Source: Promicromonospora panici
GTDB taxonomy: Bacteria; Actinomycetota; Actinomycetes; Actinomycetales; Cellulomonadaceae
Assembly (NCBI RefSeq): GCF_900608595.1
Contig: NZ_UWYY01000016.1
Location: 1 to 64,000 of the forward strand
Length of the DNA stretch: 64,000 bases
Reading direction: 5' to 3'
In this document: positions 33,697-42,874 of the stretch, piece after piece
How the letters are laid out: every line of letters starts with the position of its first letter
Position numbering within the stretch: position 1 is the first letter of the stretch
The notes under the pieces: generated by a model
The model's database searches: none
What the model was told of the DNA's origin: nothing
The model's input: only the letters and a program-made list of their open reading frames with translations
Position numbers and translations under genes: made by a program

Positions 33697-36114
33697 ATGA
33701 CAGTTCCCCTGACCCTGCGCACGCCCTCGCACAGCGCTGACCAGCCGCAGGCCCCGGACCATCAGGTCCTCGACGCGGCTCTCGATCGCCTGGAGGAAAG
33801 CGCTGGCACACCCGACCGGGCGGACGCCGAAGTACTGCTGCACGCCCGCGACGCCGACCTCGACCGGCTCCTCGCCGTCGCGGGCAGGCGGCGCGACGCC
33901 GGCCTGGCGGAAGCCGGCCGTCCCGGCGTCATCACGTACTCGCGCAAGGTGTTCGTCCCGCTGACGCACCTGTGCCAGGACCGGTGCCACTACTGCATCT
34001 TCGTCCAGACGCCGGGCAAGCTGGCCAAGGCCGGCATCTCGCCGTACATGGAACCCGAAGCGGTCCTGGAGGTGGCCCGCCAGGGCGCCGAGCTGGGTTG
34101 CAAGGAGGCCCTGCTCACCCTCGGCGACCGGCCGGAGAACCGCTGGCCCGTGGCCCGGCAGTGGCTCGACGACCACGGCTACGCCTCGACCCTGGACTAC
34201 GTGGGTCACATGGCTCGCCTGATCCTCGACGAGACCGGCCTGCTGCCGCACCTCAACCCCGGCGTCATGTCGTGGGCCGAGCTGCAGCGGCTCAAGCCCG
34301 TGGGCCCGTCCATGGGCATGATGCTCGAGACGACGTCCTCGCGGCTGTGGACCGAGAAGGGAGAGGCGCACTTCGGCTCCCCCGACAAGGACCCGGCCCT
34401 GCGGCTGCGCGTGATCGACGACGCCGGACGGTCCCGCATCCCGTTCACCACCGGCGTCCTGCTCGGGATCGGCGAGAACTACGCCGAGCGCGTGGACTCG
34501 ATCCTGGCGCTGCGGTACGCGCACGCCCGGCACGGCCATGTGCAGGAGGTGATCGTGCAGAACTTCCGCGCGAAGTCCGCCACGGCCATGATGGGCGCCG
34601 CCGACCTGGAGACGCAGGAGTACGCGGCCGCCGTCGCCGTCGCCCGGGTGCTGCTCGGCCCGGGGATGCGCGTGCAGGCGCCGCCCAACCTGACCGACGC
34701 CGCCGAGCTCCAGCTGCTGGTCCGCGCGGGCATCGACGACTGGGGCGGCGTCAGCCCCCTCACGCCGGACCACGTCAACCCCGAGCGTCCCTGGCCGCAC
34801 ATCGAGGACCTGGCGCGGCTCACCGCCGAGGGCGGGTACACGCTGCGCGAACGCCTCACCGCGCACCCGCACTACCTGCGCGAGTCGCGGGACGGCGCGG
34901 ACTGGCTCGACGACCGCCTCCGCACTCACGTCCTGTCCCTGGCTGACGACTACGGCCTGGCCCGCCACGACGCCCTCCTGGGCGCGTTCCCGGCCTCGGG
35001 TCCGGCCGCGGAAGACGAACTGACGTCGGCCGCCCCGGCGTACGACCACCTGGCCGGCCCGGTGAACCCGGGGCGCGGGACGACGTCGGGCAGGCTGGGC
35101 GGGCTGCTCGCCGACGTCGAGGCCGACCCTGCCCGGGTCGACGACGCCGGCTGGGTGGAGCTGCTCGGGGCGGACGGCGCCGACCTCGAGGAGCTCGCGG
35201 CGCTCGCGGACCAGGTGCGGCGGGAGCGGGTCGGCGACGCCGTGACCTATGCGGTGAACCGGAACATCGACGCGTCGCTCGGTCTGCCGCCCGAGCGGGT
35301 CGCGGAGCTGGCCGCCGAGGCCGTGGCTCTCGGCGCCACCGAGGTGTGCGCGCAGGGCGCGCCACCCGTCGAGGCAGGGCCGGAGGGCTACCTCGACCTG
35401 GCCCGGGCGATCAAGCAGGGCGGGCCAGGGCTGCACCTGCACGCCTTCCGCCCGGCCGAGCTGGCCGACGGCGCCACCCGCGCCGGGCTCCCCCTGGCGG
35501 ACTGGCTGACGGCGCTGCGCGAGGCCGGCGTCGACACGGTGCCGGGCACGGGCGCGCGGATCCTGGACGACCGGATCCGGGACACGCTCACGGGCGGGAC
35601 CGACATCTCCGCCGAGCGCTGGGTCGAGCTCGTCGCCGCCGCCCACACCGCGGGCCTACGGTCCACGGCGACGATCGTGTACGGGCACGTCGAGTCGGCC
35701 CGCGACCAGGTGCGACACCTGCGCACGCTGGCCGCCGTCCAGGACAGGACCGGCGGGTTCACCGAGCTCATCCCGATGCCGTGGCTGGCGTCGGAGTCGC
35801 CCGTGCCGGTGCCCGGGGCCCGCATGGCGACCCTGCGCGAGAGCCGCGCCCTGCACGCCGTGGCCCGGCTGATGCTCGCCGGGCGGATCGACCACGTGCA
35901 GGCCGCGTGGACCAAGCTCGGGATGCGCGGGGCGCAGCGGGTGCTCGCCGGCGGCGCCGACGACCTGGGCGGCGTGCTGCTCGACGGCGTCATCGACCCG
36001 GACGCCGGACCCGAGCAGGGGCGCGAGCTGACGGTCGCCGACGTGACGCGGCTCGCCGCCGAGCTCGGCTGCCCGGTCCGGCAGCGCACGACCACGTACG
36101 GGCAGGTGGGGTGA
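33697..36114 (+). CDS. fbiC: FbiC-like FO synthase; CofG half intact, CofH half lacks the radical SAM cysteines
   Basis: FbiC makes the deazaflavin FO of coenzyme F420 with two radical SAM halves. In this 805-residue protein the CofG half is normal: CxxxCxxC is Cys93, Cys97 and Cys100 (CQDRCHYC), followed by GCKEALLTLGDRPENRW, HLNPGVMSW and DDWGGVSPLTPDHVNPERPWP. The CofH half starts normally with VTYAVNRNID (to residue 525) but then jumps to SLGLPPERVAELAAEA. The segment of about 25 residues with the CofH CxxxCxxC is absent, in frame. The rest of CofH is present (GATEVCAQG, AGVDTVPGT, DRTGGFTEL, RQRTTTYG), with changes at usually conserved spots (PGTGAR for PGTAAE; MPWLASESP for LPFVHQNSP). 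The CofH activity is probably lost. Confidence 0.88.
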   Translation: MTVPLTLRTPSHSADQPQAPDHQVLDAALDRLEESAGTPDRADAEVLLHARDADLDRLLAVAGRRRDAGLAEAGRPGVITYSRKVFVPLTHLCQDRCHYCIFVQTPGKLAKAGISPYMEPEAVLEVARQGAELGCKEALLTLGDRPENRWPVARQWLDDHGYASTLDYVGHMARLILDETGLLPHLNPGVMSWAELQRLKPVGPSMGMMLETTSSRLWTEKGEAHFGSPDKDPALRLRVIDDAGRSRIPFTTGVLLGIGENYAERVDSILALRYAHARHGHVQEVIVQNFRAKSATAMMGAADLETQEYAAAVAVARVLLGPGMRVQAPPNLTDAAELQLLVRAGIDDWGGVSPLTPDHVNPERPWPHIEDLARLTAEGGYTLRERLTAHPHYLRESRDGADWLDDRLRTHVLSLADDYGLARHDALLGAFPASGPAAEDELTSAAPAYDHLAGPVNPGRGTTSGRLGGLLADVEADPARVDDAGWVELLGADGADLEELAALADQVRRERVGDAVTYAVNRNIDASLGLPPERVAELAAEAVALGATEVCAQGAPPVEAGPEGYLDLARAIKQGGPGLHLHAFRPAELADGATRAGLPLADWLTALREAGVDTVPGTGARILDDRIRDTLTGGTDISAERWVELVAAAHTAGLRSTATIVYGHVESARDQVRHLRTLAAVQDRTGGFTELIPMPWLASESPVPVPGARMATLRESRALHAVARLMLAGRIDHVQAAWTKLGMRGAQRVLAGGADDLGGVLLDGVIDPDAGPEQGRELTVADVTRLAAELGCPVRQRTTTYGQVG

Positions 36115-37598
36115 TACCGACGTCTGATGACGTACGGGCAGGTCGGGCACCGGCCGAGCACGTCGACGTCGCGGTGGTGGGCGCGGGGCTCGCCGGGGTC
36201 GGCCTCGGCGCCCGCCTGCGGCGTGCCGGACGCACCGGCTTCGCACTCCTGGAACGCGCCGACGACGTCGGCGGGACCTGGCGCGACAACGTCTACCCGG
36301 GTGTCGCGTGCGACATCCCGAGCGCCCTGTACTCGTACTCGTTCCTGCCCCAGCCGGCCTGGTCGCGGGTGTTCGCGCCGGGCGCCGAGATCCACGAGTA
36401 CGTCCGGGACGTCGCGCGGTCCGAGGGCCTGGCCCCGCACCTGCGCCTCGGCACGGAGCTCACCGGCGCCCGCTGGAGCGAGGACGAGGCGGCGTGGCGC
36501 CTGACGACGACCCGTGGCCCGCTGACCGCGCGCGTGCTGGTGACGGCGGTGGGCCGGCTCAGCGAGCCGCGCGTGCCCGAGATCGCGGGGCTCGGCACGT
36601 TCCCCGGCCGGGTGTTCCACTCCGCCCGCTGGGACCGCGACCTGCCGGACGGGCTGCGGGTCGGCGTGGTCGGCACCGGTGCGAGCGCCGTCCAGCTCGT
36701 GCCGGAGCTGGCTCGCCGGGCGGCGTCCGTCGTCGTGCTCCAGCGCACGCCGCCGTGGGTGCTGCCGCGGGGCGACCGGGCGTACGCACCCGACGAACCG
36801 CGACCCGACCGGGCCGAGCTCTCGGAGGAGGCCGACCGGCTCTTCGACGCACGCATGGCCGGCACGACGGCGGAGGCGGCGCTGCGGGAACGGGCCGAGA
36901 CGCACCTGCGGGCCCAGGTGCCGGACCCGGCGCTGCGCGCGCTGCTCACGCCCGACTACGCCGTCGGCTGCAAGCGTGCGCTGTTCAGCGACGACTGGTA
37001 CCCGGCCCTCCAGCAGCCGCACGTGACGCTCGAACCCAGCGCCCCTGTCGCGGTCGAGGGGTCGACCCTGGTCGCGGCGTCGGGGGCCCGGTACGAGGTG
37101 GACGTGCTGGTGCTGGCGACGGGGTTCGAGACGACGCGCCCGCCGTTCGCGCACCTGGTGGCGGGCCGGGGCGGGCGGACTCTCGCCGAGCACTGGGCCG
37201 GCGGCATGACCAGCCACGGCTCCACGGCGGTGCACGGGTTCCCGAACCTGTTCGTGCTGGACGGGCCCAACGCGGGGCTCGGCCACCACTCCGCCCTGGA
37301 GGTGATCGAGGCGCAGATCGGCTACGTGCTCGGCGCGCTCGACCACCTGGACACGGCCGGCGGGCCGCTGGAGGTGTCCGCGGCGGCCGAGGCGGCATAC
37401 ACGCGTGAGGTGGACGAACGCGCCACGGGGACGGTGTGGCTGCGCGGCGGGTGCCGGAGCTGGTACGTGGACGAACGCTCGGGGCGGCTCACGCTCCTGT
37501 GGCCCGGCCGCGCGGCCGAGTACCGCGAGCGGTTCGGCGTCTTCGACCCGGTCCCGTTCGCGCCGGACGGCGTCGCCGTGGGGCCGCAGCGCAGATGA
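36111..37598 (+). CDS. Baeyer-Villiger-type flavin monooxygenase
   Basis: An FAD- and NADPH-dependent monooxygenase that inserts oxygen next to a ketone or oxidises a related group. The 495-residue protein has the FAD Rossmann motif VAVVGAGLAGVG, GGTWRDNVYPGVACDIPS, the Baeyer-Villiger fingerprint FxGxxxHxxxWD (FPGRVFHSARWD, about 164-175), the NADPH motif GVVGTGASAVQ and VLVLATGFET. GTG 36111 overlaps the fbiC stop (GTGA), so the two are translated together; the frame is open earlier, but that is shadow of fbiC. The link with an FO-synthase homologue suggests a flavin theme, though the substrate is unknown. Confidence 0.88.
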   Translation: MIPTSDDVRAGRAPAEHVDVAVVGAGLAGVGLGARLRRAGRTGFALLERADDVGGTWRDNVYPGVACDIPSALYSYSFLPQPAWSRVFAPGAEIHEYVRDVARSEGLAPHLRLGTELTGARWSEDEAAWRLTTTRGPLTARVLVTAVGRLSEPRVPEIAGLGTFPGRVFHSARWDRDLPDGLRVGVVGTGASAVQLVPELARRAASVVVLQRTPPWVLPRGDRAYAPDEPRPDRAELSEEADRLFDARMAGTTAEAALRERAETHLRAQVPDPALRALLTPDYAVGCKRALFSDDWYPALQQPHVTLEPSAPVAVEGSTLVAASGARYEVDVLVLATGFETTRPPFAHLVAGRGGRTLAEHWAGGMTSHGSTAVHGFPNLFVLDGPNAGLGHHSALEVIEAQIGYVLGALDHLDTAGGPLEVSAAAEAAYTREVDERATGTVWLRGGCRSWYVDERSGRLTLLWPGRAAEYRERFGVFDPVPFAPDGVAVGPQRR

Positions 37599-37649
37599 CC
37601 ATGCACGTGCTGCCAGGCCGGCGCCGATCCTGGCAGCACGTGCACGGTC
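37597..37649. terminator. Hairpin of the GACCATGCAC family (copy 1)
   Basis: Arms 37597-37617 (GACCATGCACGTGCTGCCAGG) and 37629-37649 pair with one G-U mismatch around an 11-base loop. The left arm includes part of the stop codon of the monooxygenase gene. It fills the gap before the convergent response-regulator gene, so a bidirectional terminator is likely. A second copy with the same core lies at 42875. Confidence 0.75.
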
Positions 37650-37657
37650 CCCCGCCG

Positions 37658-38329
37658 TCAGCCGCGCGGGGCGAGCCCGTTCTGGTAGGCCCAGACCACG
37701 GTCTGCAGCCGGTCGCGCGTGCCGACCTTCGCCATCGCGCGCCCGAGGTGCGACTTCACGGTGCTCGTCTCCACGACCAGCTCCTTCGCGATCTCCGCGT
37801 TCGACAGCCCGCGGGCGAGGTGCCGCACGATCTCGGCCTCGCGTGCCGTGAGCTGCGCCGCGAGGTCCGACGTTGGTACGGGCGGAGCCTTGCGCCGAGC
37901 GAACTCGGTGATCACGCGGTGCGTCACCGTCTGGTCGATGAGGCCGTGCCCGTCGGCGAGCCGGCGGACGGCGTCGATCAGCTCCTCCGGCTCACAGTCC
38001 TTGAGGATGAACCCGGAGGCGCCGGCCTCCAGGGCGCCGAACACGTACTCGTCGAGGTCGAAGGTGGTCACGACCAGCACGGCGGGCGTCGTCCCGCCCT
38101 CCGGGCCCGTCCCGCCCGCGACGATCTCCCGGGTGGCGGCAAGTCCGTCGCCGCCCGGCATACGCACGTCCATGCAGACGACGTCGGGGCGATGCTTGCG
38201 GGCGAGCTCGACCGCCGTCGGACCGTTGGAGGCCTCGGCGACCACCTCGATGTCGTCGGCCTGCTCCAGGAGGAACCGGAATCCCGCCCGGACCACCGCC
38301 TGGTCGTCGACGAGCACGACCCTGATCAT
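37658..38329 (-). CDS. LuxR-family (NarL-type) response regulator
   Basis: A 223-residue DNA-binding regulator. The receiver domain begins MIRVVLVDDQAVVRAGF, with phospho-acceptor Asp in VVCMDVRMPGGDG and the Lys in GFILKDCEPEEL. The C-terminal HTH has LTAREAEIVRHLARGLSNAEIAKELVVETSTVKSHLGRAMAKVG. ATG 38329 overlaps the stop of the kinase gene (ATGA), so kinase and regulator are one pair. Confidence 0.95.
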   Translation of the reverse strand: MIRVVLVDDQAVVRAGFRFLLEQADDIEVVAEASNGPTAVELARKHRPDVVCMDVRMPGGDGLAATREIVAGGTGPEGGTTPAVLVVTTFDLDEYVFGALEAGASGFILKDCEPEELIDAVRRLADGHGLIDQTVTHRVITEFARRKAPPVPTSDLAAQLTAREAEIVRHLARGLSNAEIAKELVVETSTVKSHLGRAMAKVGTRDRLQTVVWAYQNGLAPRG

Positions 38330-39696
38330 TCCTGTCCTCCTTCGACGGGCGCCGCAGCGCCCGGCACAGTGTTCACAGGCTCGTGGTGCAGCGGGAGCGC
38401 CAGCCGGACCCGCCATCCGCCGGACGGCGTGGCACCGGTCGTGAGCGTCGCCCCCACCAGGTGGGCCCGCTCCCGCATCCCGACCAGTCCCATGCCCTGC
38501 CGGGCCGAGCCCGCCGAACCCGCGGCGGCTGCCCCGGCGGCCGGCCCGTTGACGACCTCGAGCGAGACCTCCCGCTCCCCGAATCGCACGGCCATCCGCA
38601 CCGCGGCGCCCGGGGCGTGCTGGCGGGCGTTCGACAGCGACTCCTGCGCCACGCGGTAGAACGCCGCGTCCGCGATGGGAGCCAGCTCGCGCGGCCGGCC
38701 CTCGCGGACGAGCTCCACGGTGTCCCCCAGGGCGCGCGCGGTCCGCACGAGCCCGTCGAGCGCGCCGAGCCCGGGCGGCGGGGCGTCGTGCCCGTCGTCG
38801 CCGGGTCCGCCTGCGCCGGGTCCGCCGGCGCTCGGACGCTCCCGGAGCACCCCGACGATCAGGCGCAGGCTCTCCAGCGTCTCCTTGCCCTGTCCACGAA
38901 TCCACGCGGTGCCTGCCTTCGCGGCCTCCGGATCGCTGTCGATCTGCCGTTCGACGGCGGCCGCCTGCACGACGAGCCCGGACAGGTGGTGGGCGGCGAC
39001 GTCGTGCAGCTCGCGGGCCATCCGCGACCGCTCGGCGAAGATCGCCGCCTGGGTGGTCGCCTGCTGAGTCCGCACCAGCTCTGCGGCCCGGAGGCGGAGC
39101 AGCTCGACGTAGTGGCGGCGGGTCGCCACCGCACCACCGACCAGGGCGCTGACCACGTAGGTACCGATCCCCGCGGCAAGGTGGTTGGCGGCCGGCAGCA
39201 GCAGGTTGTTGCCGGACACGAGGGCGGTCACCGCCGCCGTCAGGACGCCGACCGGCACCGCCGCGCCCGTGACCGCCAGGGCCTGGCGGGCGGGCAGCAG
39301 CGTGCCGATCGTGTATCCGGCGATGACCTGCGGTATGCCACCGACCGACAGGTCCGGAGGCGAGGCCGCGATGATGACCACCTGGCAGGCCACCACGAGC
39401 ACCAGGCAGAGGACCGTGCGGGTCCGGCGCAGCACCAGCGGCACCGCCTGGGCGCACGTGGCGACCCCGAGCACGACGCTCTGCGCCGGACCGACCGTCA
39501 GGTCCTCCGCCTCCAGCACGTACTCGAACAGCACCACCAGCATGCCCGCCGTCAGCAGCGTCACGACGGCGGCCAGCAGACCGTCCCGCGCGAGCACGCC
39601 GGTCACGCCGAGCCGGGTGAGCAGCGCGTCCAGCCGGCTGGCACGCGGCGGGACCGCGACGTCGTCGAGCACCGTGGTGCCGTCCGTGGTGGGCAT
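38326..39696 (-). CDS. Sensor histidine kinase (HisKA_3 type)
   Basis: A membrane sensor kinase of 456 residues. Several hydrophobic segments occupy roughly 40-200. The dimerisation domain carries the phospho-acceptor His in ERSRMARELHDVAAHHLSGLVVQA, and the ATPase domain has FYRVAQESLSNARQHAPG (N box) and GMGLVGMRERAHLVGATL (G box). A Gly/Pro-rich insert (AGGPGAGGPGDDGHD) sits before the ATPase domain. It is the middle gene of an apparent operon with the serine hydrolase upstream (2-base gap) and the response regulator downstream. Confidence 0.93.
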   Translation of the reverse strand: MPTTDGTTVLDDVAVPPRASRLDALLTRLGVTGVLARDGLLAAVVTLLTAGMLVVLFEYVLEAEDLTVGPAQSVVLGVATCAQAVPLVLRRTRTVLCLVLVVACQVVIIAASPPDLSVGGIPQVIAGYTIGTLLPARQALAVTGAAVPVGVLTAAVTALVSGNNLLLPAANHLAAGIGTYVVSALVGGAVATRRHYVELLRLRAAELVRTQQATTQAAIFAERSRMARELHDVAAHHLSGLVVQAAAVERQIDSDPEAAKAGTAWIRGQGKETLESLRLIVGVLRERPSAGGPGAGGPGDDGHDAPPPGLGALDGLVRTARALGDTVELVREGRPRELAPIADAAFYRVAQESLSNARQHAPGAAVRMAVRFGEREVSLEVVNGPAAGAAAAGSAGSARQGMGLVGMRERAHLVGATLTTGATPSGGWRVRLALPLHHEPVNTVPGAAAPVEGGQE

Positions 39697-39698
39697 CG

Positions 39699-41795
39699 TC
39701 AGTACGATACCGACGGCGCGAGCAGGCGGAACTCGAAAGCGAACCAGGCAGCGCCGGCCAGCGCGAGCAGCACCAGCACGCTGCCCAGGACCCGGGCCCA
39801 GCCATGCCGGTTCCGGACGGCGGAGACCACCTGCAGGGCCGCCGGGACCAGGCCGAGCACACCGATCGCCTGCACCACCTGGAGCTGTCGCAGCGAGGCG
39901 ACCGGGACGTCCTGGAGGCTCATGACGGTCAGGACGGTGATGGTCCAGCCCGCCAGGGCGAGCACGGTGCTGACTGCCGCGACCTTGGTCAGGATCCGGA
40001 CGCCCCGCCCCGTGCGCTCCGGGCGCAGGTGCACGGTGCCCTCGGGAAACGAGCGGCGCCGCACGCGGCGCACGATCGCGCCGACCGGCCAGGCGACGGC
40101 GGTCACGATCAGGATGAGCGCGGACACGCCGAGTACCGGGAGCGCCACGCCCGGGGCGCGTTCCGGCTGTGCGGGCAGCATGGTGAAGGCGCCCTCGATC
40201 CCGATCGCCTCGACGGCGCCGTCGGCGACGCGCGCCGCGATGACGCGCTGGCCGCCGACCTCACGCCAGACCCACGGCTCGATCTCCTCGTACAGGGCAG
40301 GCGAGTCGCTGAGGGGGCCCGGCGTGATCAGCAGCCGGCCGTCCTCCCGCGCGGTGATCTGCGTGGTGCTGAAGGCGTCCATCGAGGCCAGGAAGGTGCT
40401 CTGCATGCCGCGCGCGGAGACGTAGCTGCCCTCGGCGACGGCGGCGTGGTCCTGGGCCGTGGCGTCGTCGACGGTGCCGGGCGCCGTGGCGGACTCCTCG
40501 GGGAAGTAGCGGTCCGTGAAGCCGTGCAGCACCGCGTCGCGCAGCTCCAGCGTGGCGAGCCCGCTGCTGCCCGTGCTGTTGAACGAGACGAAGATGCCCG
40601 TGCGCTCCTCGGGGTAGATCTGCAGGTGGGAGTGGAAGTAGTTGGTGTCGCCGCCGTGGCCGAGGATCCGGTGGCCGTTGCGGCTCTCGTCGAAGAACCC
40701 GAGCGTCATCCGGGGCCCTGCCGCCAGGTTGCCCAGCGCGCCCTCGTCGAGCGCCGGGTCGTGCATCAGGTCGAGCGTCCCGGGCTCCAGGATCGAGCCC
40801 GTGCCGGGCTCGCCGAGCTGGGCCAGCATGAAGCGCGCCATGTCCGGCGCGGAGGCGGTCAGCGCCCCCGCGGGCGGCGTCCCGACGATCTCGAACGGTC
40901 CGGGGGCGTCGGCCGACGTCGGGTATCCCTGGGACATCCGGTCGTGTAGCGCGCCGGGCAGCGGCTGCTCGAAGGTCGACGACGTCATGCCGGCGGGCGT
41001 GAGGATGTTGCGCTGCACGTACTCCTCGAACGGCACGCCGCTCACGTGCTCCACGATGTAGCCGACCAGCGAGTTGCCGTAGTTCGAGTAGGCCGGGACG
41101 GTGCCCGGCTCGTAGACCTGCTCCGGTGGCTCCTCCGCCAGCTCGTCACGGAGGACCGGCGACTCGTCGCCGGAGCCGATGAGACCGCCGAGCCGCTCCT
41201 CGAAGCCCGCGGTGTGCGTGAGCAGGTGCCGGAGCGTGATGGGCTGGTCGAACCTTCGCGGGACGTCGAAGTCGAGGTACTCCGCGATGTCGGTGTCCAG
41301 GTCGACGTCGCCGCTCTCCACGAGCTGCATGACGGCGGTGGCGGTGAACAGCTTGGACACGGAACCCGGGCGGAACAGCGTGCTCTCGGGATCGACCGGC
41401 ACCGGCTCGCCGCCCGCGGTGCCCGTGTCGGCGTTGCCGTAGCCGCGGGTCGTGACCACCTTGCCGTCGTCGACCACGGTGACGACGCCGCCCGCGATGC
41501 CCGCGCTCTCCAGGGCGTTCGGCAGCAGGCCGTCGAGCCAGGCGTCGACGTCGGCCCGCTCCAGGGTGTGCTCGCCCGCGGGGGCCGAGATCGGCGGGGG
41601 CGGCGTCGGTTCTACGGCGGTGGCGGCGGTCGCGGCGCTCGCCGGCGCGGCGGCGACCAGGCTGACCGCCAGGATTCCCAGGGCGGCGAGCGCCGCGGCG
41701 CCGCGGCGTCGGCCGTGCGAACCGTGGGCTCTGCCGGGGCGGTGCGTGGCGCCGTCTGAACGCATGGTGGTTGTGTGGTCGTGGGACGGGAACAT
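39699..41795 (-). CDS. Membrane-anchored beta-lactamase-like serine hydrolase
   Basis: A class C beta-lactamase/penicillin-binding-protein-like enzyme, 698 residues. After a hydrophobic signal segment (near 50) the domain has SxxK with Ser145 and Lys148 (SVSK), YSN in AYSNYGNSL, and the HGG motif in GHGGDTN. The C-terminal third has four to five hydrophobic segments and basic loops, so the enzyme faces outwards and stays in the membrane. ATG 41795 has GGAG at good spacing; an ATG at 41888 exists but lacks a site. Cotranscription with a two-component pair suggests a role in envelope or cell-wall signalling; the real substrate is unknown. Confidence 0.85.
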   Translation of the reverse strand: MFPSHDHTTTMRSDGATHRPGRAHGSHGRRRGAAALAALGILAVSLVAAAPASAATAATAVEPTPPPPISAPAGEHTLERADVDAWLDGLLPNALESAGIAGGVVTVVDDGKVVTTRGYGNADTGTAGGEPVPVDPESTLFRPGSVSKLFTATAVMQLVESGDVDLDTDIAEYLDFDVPRRFDQPITLRHLLTHTAGFEERLGGLIGSGDESPVLRDELAEEPPEQVYEPGTVPAYSNYGNSLVGYIVEHVSGVPFEEYVQRNILTPAGMTSSTFEQPLPGALHDRMSQGYPTSADAPGPFEIVGTPPAGALTASAPDMARFMLAQLGEPGTGSILEPGTLDLMHDPALDEGALGNLAAGPRMTLGFFDESRNGHRILGHGGDTNYFHSHLQIYPEERTGIFVSFNSTGSSGLATLELRDAVLHGFTDRYFPEESATAPGTVDDATAQDHAAVAEGSYVSARGMQSTFLASMDAFSTTQITAREDGRLLITPGPLSDSPALYEEIEPWVWREVGGQRVIAARVADGAVEAIGIEGAFTMLPAQPERAPGVALPVLGVSALILIVTAVAWPVGAIVRRVRRRSFPEGTVHLRPERTGRGVRILTKVAAVSTVLALAGWTITVLTVMSLQDVPVASLRQLQVVQAIGVLGLVPAALQVVSAVRNRHGWARVLGSVLVLLALAGAAWFAFEFRLLAPSVSY

Positions 41796-42006
41796 CGTCG
41801 CGCTCCTCGCGCTCGGCAGGTGTTCGGGCTGGTCCGGAGCCTTTCCTCCGGACGACCCAAGCCTGTCGAGATGCCTGTTTCGGCACATCGCCCGCGAGCA
41901 TGCACTCGATCTACGACCTTTGGTGGAGGTGGGCGCGCCCGTTTGCTACGTTGGCAGGCATAAGGAGCTAACCTGGCTTTTGACCCTTACTAGGAGGAGG
42001 CTGACC

Positions 42007-42843
42007 ATGACGACACGGACCGAGGCCCGGACGTGGAGGCCCGATCAGCGCATCCGGGTGTCCGGCGGCGAGGTCGCGGCGGGCGTTTTCGGCGAGGGCC
42101 CACCCGTCGTCCTGGTGCACGGCACGCCGGCCTGGTCCTACCTCTGGCGCGGGGTCGTCCCGCTGCTGGCGCGCGAGCACACGGTCCACGTGTGGGACCT
42201 CCTGGGCTTCGGCGACTCGCGCCTCGCTCCCGACGCCGAACCCACGATCGCCCGCCAGGCCCGCACGCTGGCCGAGCTCACCGAGTACTGGGGCCTGGAC
42301 ACGCCCAGCCTGGTCGGGCACGACATCGGCGGCGGGATCGTGACCCGGGCGCACCTGGTCGAGGGGGTGCCGGTGCGCCGGCTCGCCCTGATGGACGCCG
42401 CGGTGCTGGGCCCCTGGAACACACCCTTCACCGAGCACCAGCAGCGACACGCGGACGTCTACCGCACCATGCCCGCCGACATCTTCGGCGACCTGATCGC
42501 GGCGCGGTTCCGCACGGCCACCCATCGCCCGATGTCGCCGGAGGTCGCGGCCGCCTACCTGGCACCGTGGGCCGGCCACGCGGGGCAGCAGCGCTGGATC
42601 GACCAGGTGAGCGCCGTCAGCTTCGAGGACACGCGCGAGGTGATGGACCGCTTGGACGAGATCACCGCTCCGACCCTGGTGCTCTGGGGCGACCAGGACC
42701 AGTGGCTCGACCTCACGACCGCCGACCGCCTCGCCGCCGCGATTCCCAGCGCCGTCCGGAAGAACGTCCCGGCGGCGGGGCACTTCGCCGCCGAGGACAA
42801 CCCGCGCGCCGTGGCCGAGGCGCTGCTGCGCTTCCTGGCCTGA
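42007..42843 (+). CDS. Alpha/beta hydrolase with Asp nucleophile (dehalogenase/epoxide hydrolase-like)
   Basis: The 278-residue protein has HGTPAWSYLWR (oxyanion loop), a nucleophile elbow GHDIGGG with Asp106, the acid around LWGDQDQWLD and His259 in AGHFAAEDNP. An Asp nucleophile is typical of haloalkane dehalogenases, fluoroacetate dehalogenases and epoxide hydrolases. The Trp that follows the nucleophile in haloalkane dehalogenases is Ile here, so the specific substrate is uncertain. ATG 42007 follows AGGAGGAGG, an unusually strong ribosome site. The gene stands alone between the divergent hydrolase gene and the proline racemase gene. Confidence 0.82.
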   Translation: MTTRTEARTWRPDQRIRVSGGEVAAGVFGEGPPVVLVHGTPAWSYLWRGVVPLLAREHTVHVWDLLGFGDSRLAPDAEPTIARQARTLAELTEYWGLDTPSLVGHDIGGGIVTRAHLVEGVPVRRLALMDAAVLGPWNTPFTEHQQRHADVYRTMPADIFGDLIAARFRTATHRPMSPEVAAAYLAPWAGHAGQQRWIDQVSAVSFEDTREVMDRLDEITAPTLVLWGDQDQWLDLTTADRLAAAIPSAVRKNVPAAGHFAAEDNPRAVAEALLRFLA

Positions 42844-42874
42844 CCGTGAGCGGGGGCGCCGACGGCGGCAAGAA

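Noticed and set aside
42007..42843. Firm call as haloalkane dehalogenase
   Set aside because: The Asp nucleophile fits, but the Trp following it in haloalkane dehalogenases is Ile here, so only the broader family is supported.
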